Position numbers and translations under genes: made by a program. This document shows positions 63,417 to 64,000 of a stretch of DNA of 64,000 nucleotides, in pieces. Origin of the DNA: Celeribacter baekdonensis. Its GTDB lineage: Bacteria; Pseudomonadota; Alphaproteobacteria; Rhodobacterales; Rhodobacteraceae. The stretch is taken from contig NZ_FNBL01000003.1 in assembly GCF_900102315.1 (NCBI RefSeq), positions 124,001 through 188,000 on the forward strand. Direction: 5' to 3'. Positions within the stretch are counted from its first letter, which is position 1, and each line of letters opens with the position of its first letter. Below the pieces are notes generated by a model. It searched no databases and was not told the origin of the DNA. It saw only the letters and a program-made list of their open reading frames with translations.

Positions 63417-63800
63417 ATGTCGTCTCCCCCGGTCTGTTTGGCATTGAGCCAGAAAACAGGAGCCATAGGAAGGCGGCAGATGCGTTGTGTCGTGACGTCA
63501 GAGGCCCAAAAGGCGGCGCATTGTGGCGCGAATGCCGTTTTGCGACGGTTCCAACAGGCATGCCAAAACGAATGCGAAAGGTCTGATCTCGGTCATGTTG
63601 CAGGTTCCTACGCCTGGTGGTCTCTCATATGCCCCTGTTATCTCTAAATTGTCTCGATTGCGTGACAGATGGGGCAGGGAGGGGCCAAAAAATCGCCTGT
63701 TTCAACGTTTCATTAGGGGCTTTGTGGTTTTGTGGCGGCATGAATTGGCGGGGGCCGATTTTGCGCCTGTGGGCGCAGTTTTGTCACGTGGGGGAATGAA
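63417..63800. other. Intergenic stretch with no supported gene
   Basis: Several short ORFs are open here but none has a good start, and they continue from the antisense of the dehydrogenase gene. It should hold the promoters of the two divergent flanking genes. I see no strong repeat or hairpin. Confidence 0.6.
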
Positions 63801-64000
63801 ATGTCAAAGATCGAAACAGGCCTGTTTTCACGCCCTCTGTGTCCCGGCTTTGGGATGCTGGTGCTTTTGGGCGTGATGGCGGTGGGCGCGCCGCAGGTGG
63901 CACAGGCGGCGTTTCCAAATCTGAAAAACCGCGCGGTTGTGCCGATGGGCGAGGCTGTGGATCAACCGCCCGTGAGTGTCGGACTTGGGGAAGGCGAAAT
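63801..64000 (+). CDS. Start of an exported protein gene, cut by the window edge
   Basis: A frame open to the last base, giving the first 66 residues. ATG 63801 follows GGGGGA. The N-terminus MSKIETGLFSRP is followed by a hydrophobic stretch (MLVLLGVMAVGA) and a cleavage-like AQA-A, then a mature start FPNLKNRAVV. No domain can be named from the part present. Confidence 0.7.
   Translation, partial: MSKIETGLFSRPLCPGFGMLVLLGVMAVGAPQVAQAAFPNLKNRAVVPMGEAVDQPPVSVGLGEGE

Overview
The window looks like a chromosomal segment of an alphaproteobacterium of the Rhodobacteraceae (Roseobacter group). The evidence is a high-GC coding bias with many long antisense shadow ORFs, a SAM/SAH-type riboswitch before metK (a class known mainly from Rhodobacterales), an Irr-type Fur protein next to fabA/fabB, the order aroA-cmk...rpsA-ihfB, and a Hint-domain protein of the kind common in roseobacters. 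I see no rRNA, tRNA, insertion sequence, prophage or CRISPR array. Genus cannot be fixed from the sequence alone.

Layout. (1) 1-10,035: an ectoine/hydroxyectoine uptake and breakdown cluster. The leftward arm is ehuB-ehuC-ehuD-ehuA-eutB-eutC, an AsnC regulator and a semialdehyde dehydrogenase (cut by the window edge). The rightward arm is ectoine hydrolase, an M20 deacetylase and a GntR/FCD regulator. A palindrome-rich divergent promoter lies between the arms. (2) 10,088-20,865: accessory metabolism, with an M23-like protein, succinyl-CoA:acetate CoA-transferase with TTTGCAAA operator-like sites, a Tet-like MFS pump, an overlapping HAD plus three alpha/beta-hydrolase operon, a degenerate M50-like membrane protein, an unknown CxxC membrane protein and a GMC oxidoreductase. 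(3) 21,018-28,158: fatty acid synthesis (fabI, fabB, fabA), irr, DNA glycosylase tag, an FKBP isomerase and several small unknowns. (4) 28,404-39,972: core genes miaB, an OmpA-like/lipoprotein pair, phoH-ybeY-corC-lnt, metK, queF, trmB, aroA and cmk. (5) 40,191-43,153: an accessory block, partly low in GC, between cmk and rpsA: a nitroreductase, a membrane protein and winged-helix pair behind a perfect FNR box, and a Hint-domain protein. (6) 43,739-48,518: rpsA, ihfB, lapA-like, trpF, trpB. (7) 48,736-50,397: two exported proteins with long Asp/Ser tails plus a membrane-anchored LuxR regulator. (8) 50,394-63,416: DUF2237, pth, a phosphodiesterase, rplY, an MFS protein, lldD, a PilJ-domain exported protein, the carboxyspermidine pathway pair, a GNAT, trpA, ychF and an aldehyde dehydrogenase. 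The window ends in the start of an exported protein gene.

How the genes work together. In region 1 the Ehu ABC transporter would import (hydroxy)ectoine. EutB/EutC are linked to conversion of hydroxyectoine to ectoine, the hydrolase opens the ring, the M20 enzyme would remove the acetyl group, and the dehydrogenase would oxidise aspartate semialdehyde. No diaminobutyrate aminotransferase is visible. The best candidates for something new are the M20/FCD variant of the ectoine cluster, the acidic-tail/LuxR module at 48.7-50.4 kb, the FNR-box membrane/winged-helix pair at 41-42 kb, the degenerate M50 homologue at 17.6 kb, and the OmpA-like/lipoprotein pair at 30 kb that shares an unnamed motif. 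All functional statements come from motif reading and family recall. No database search was run.
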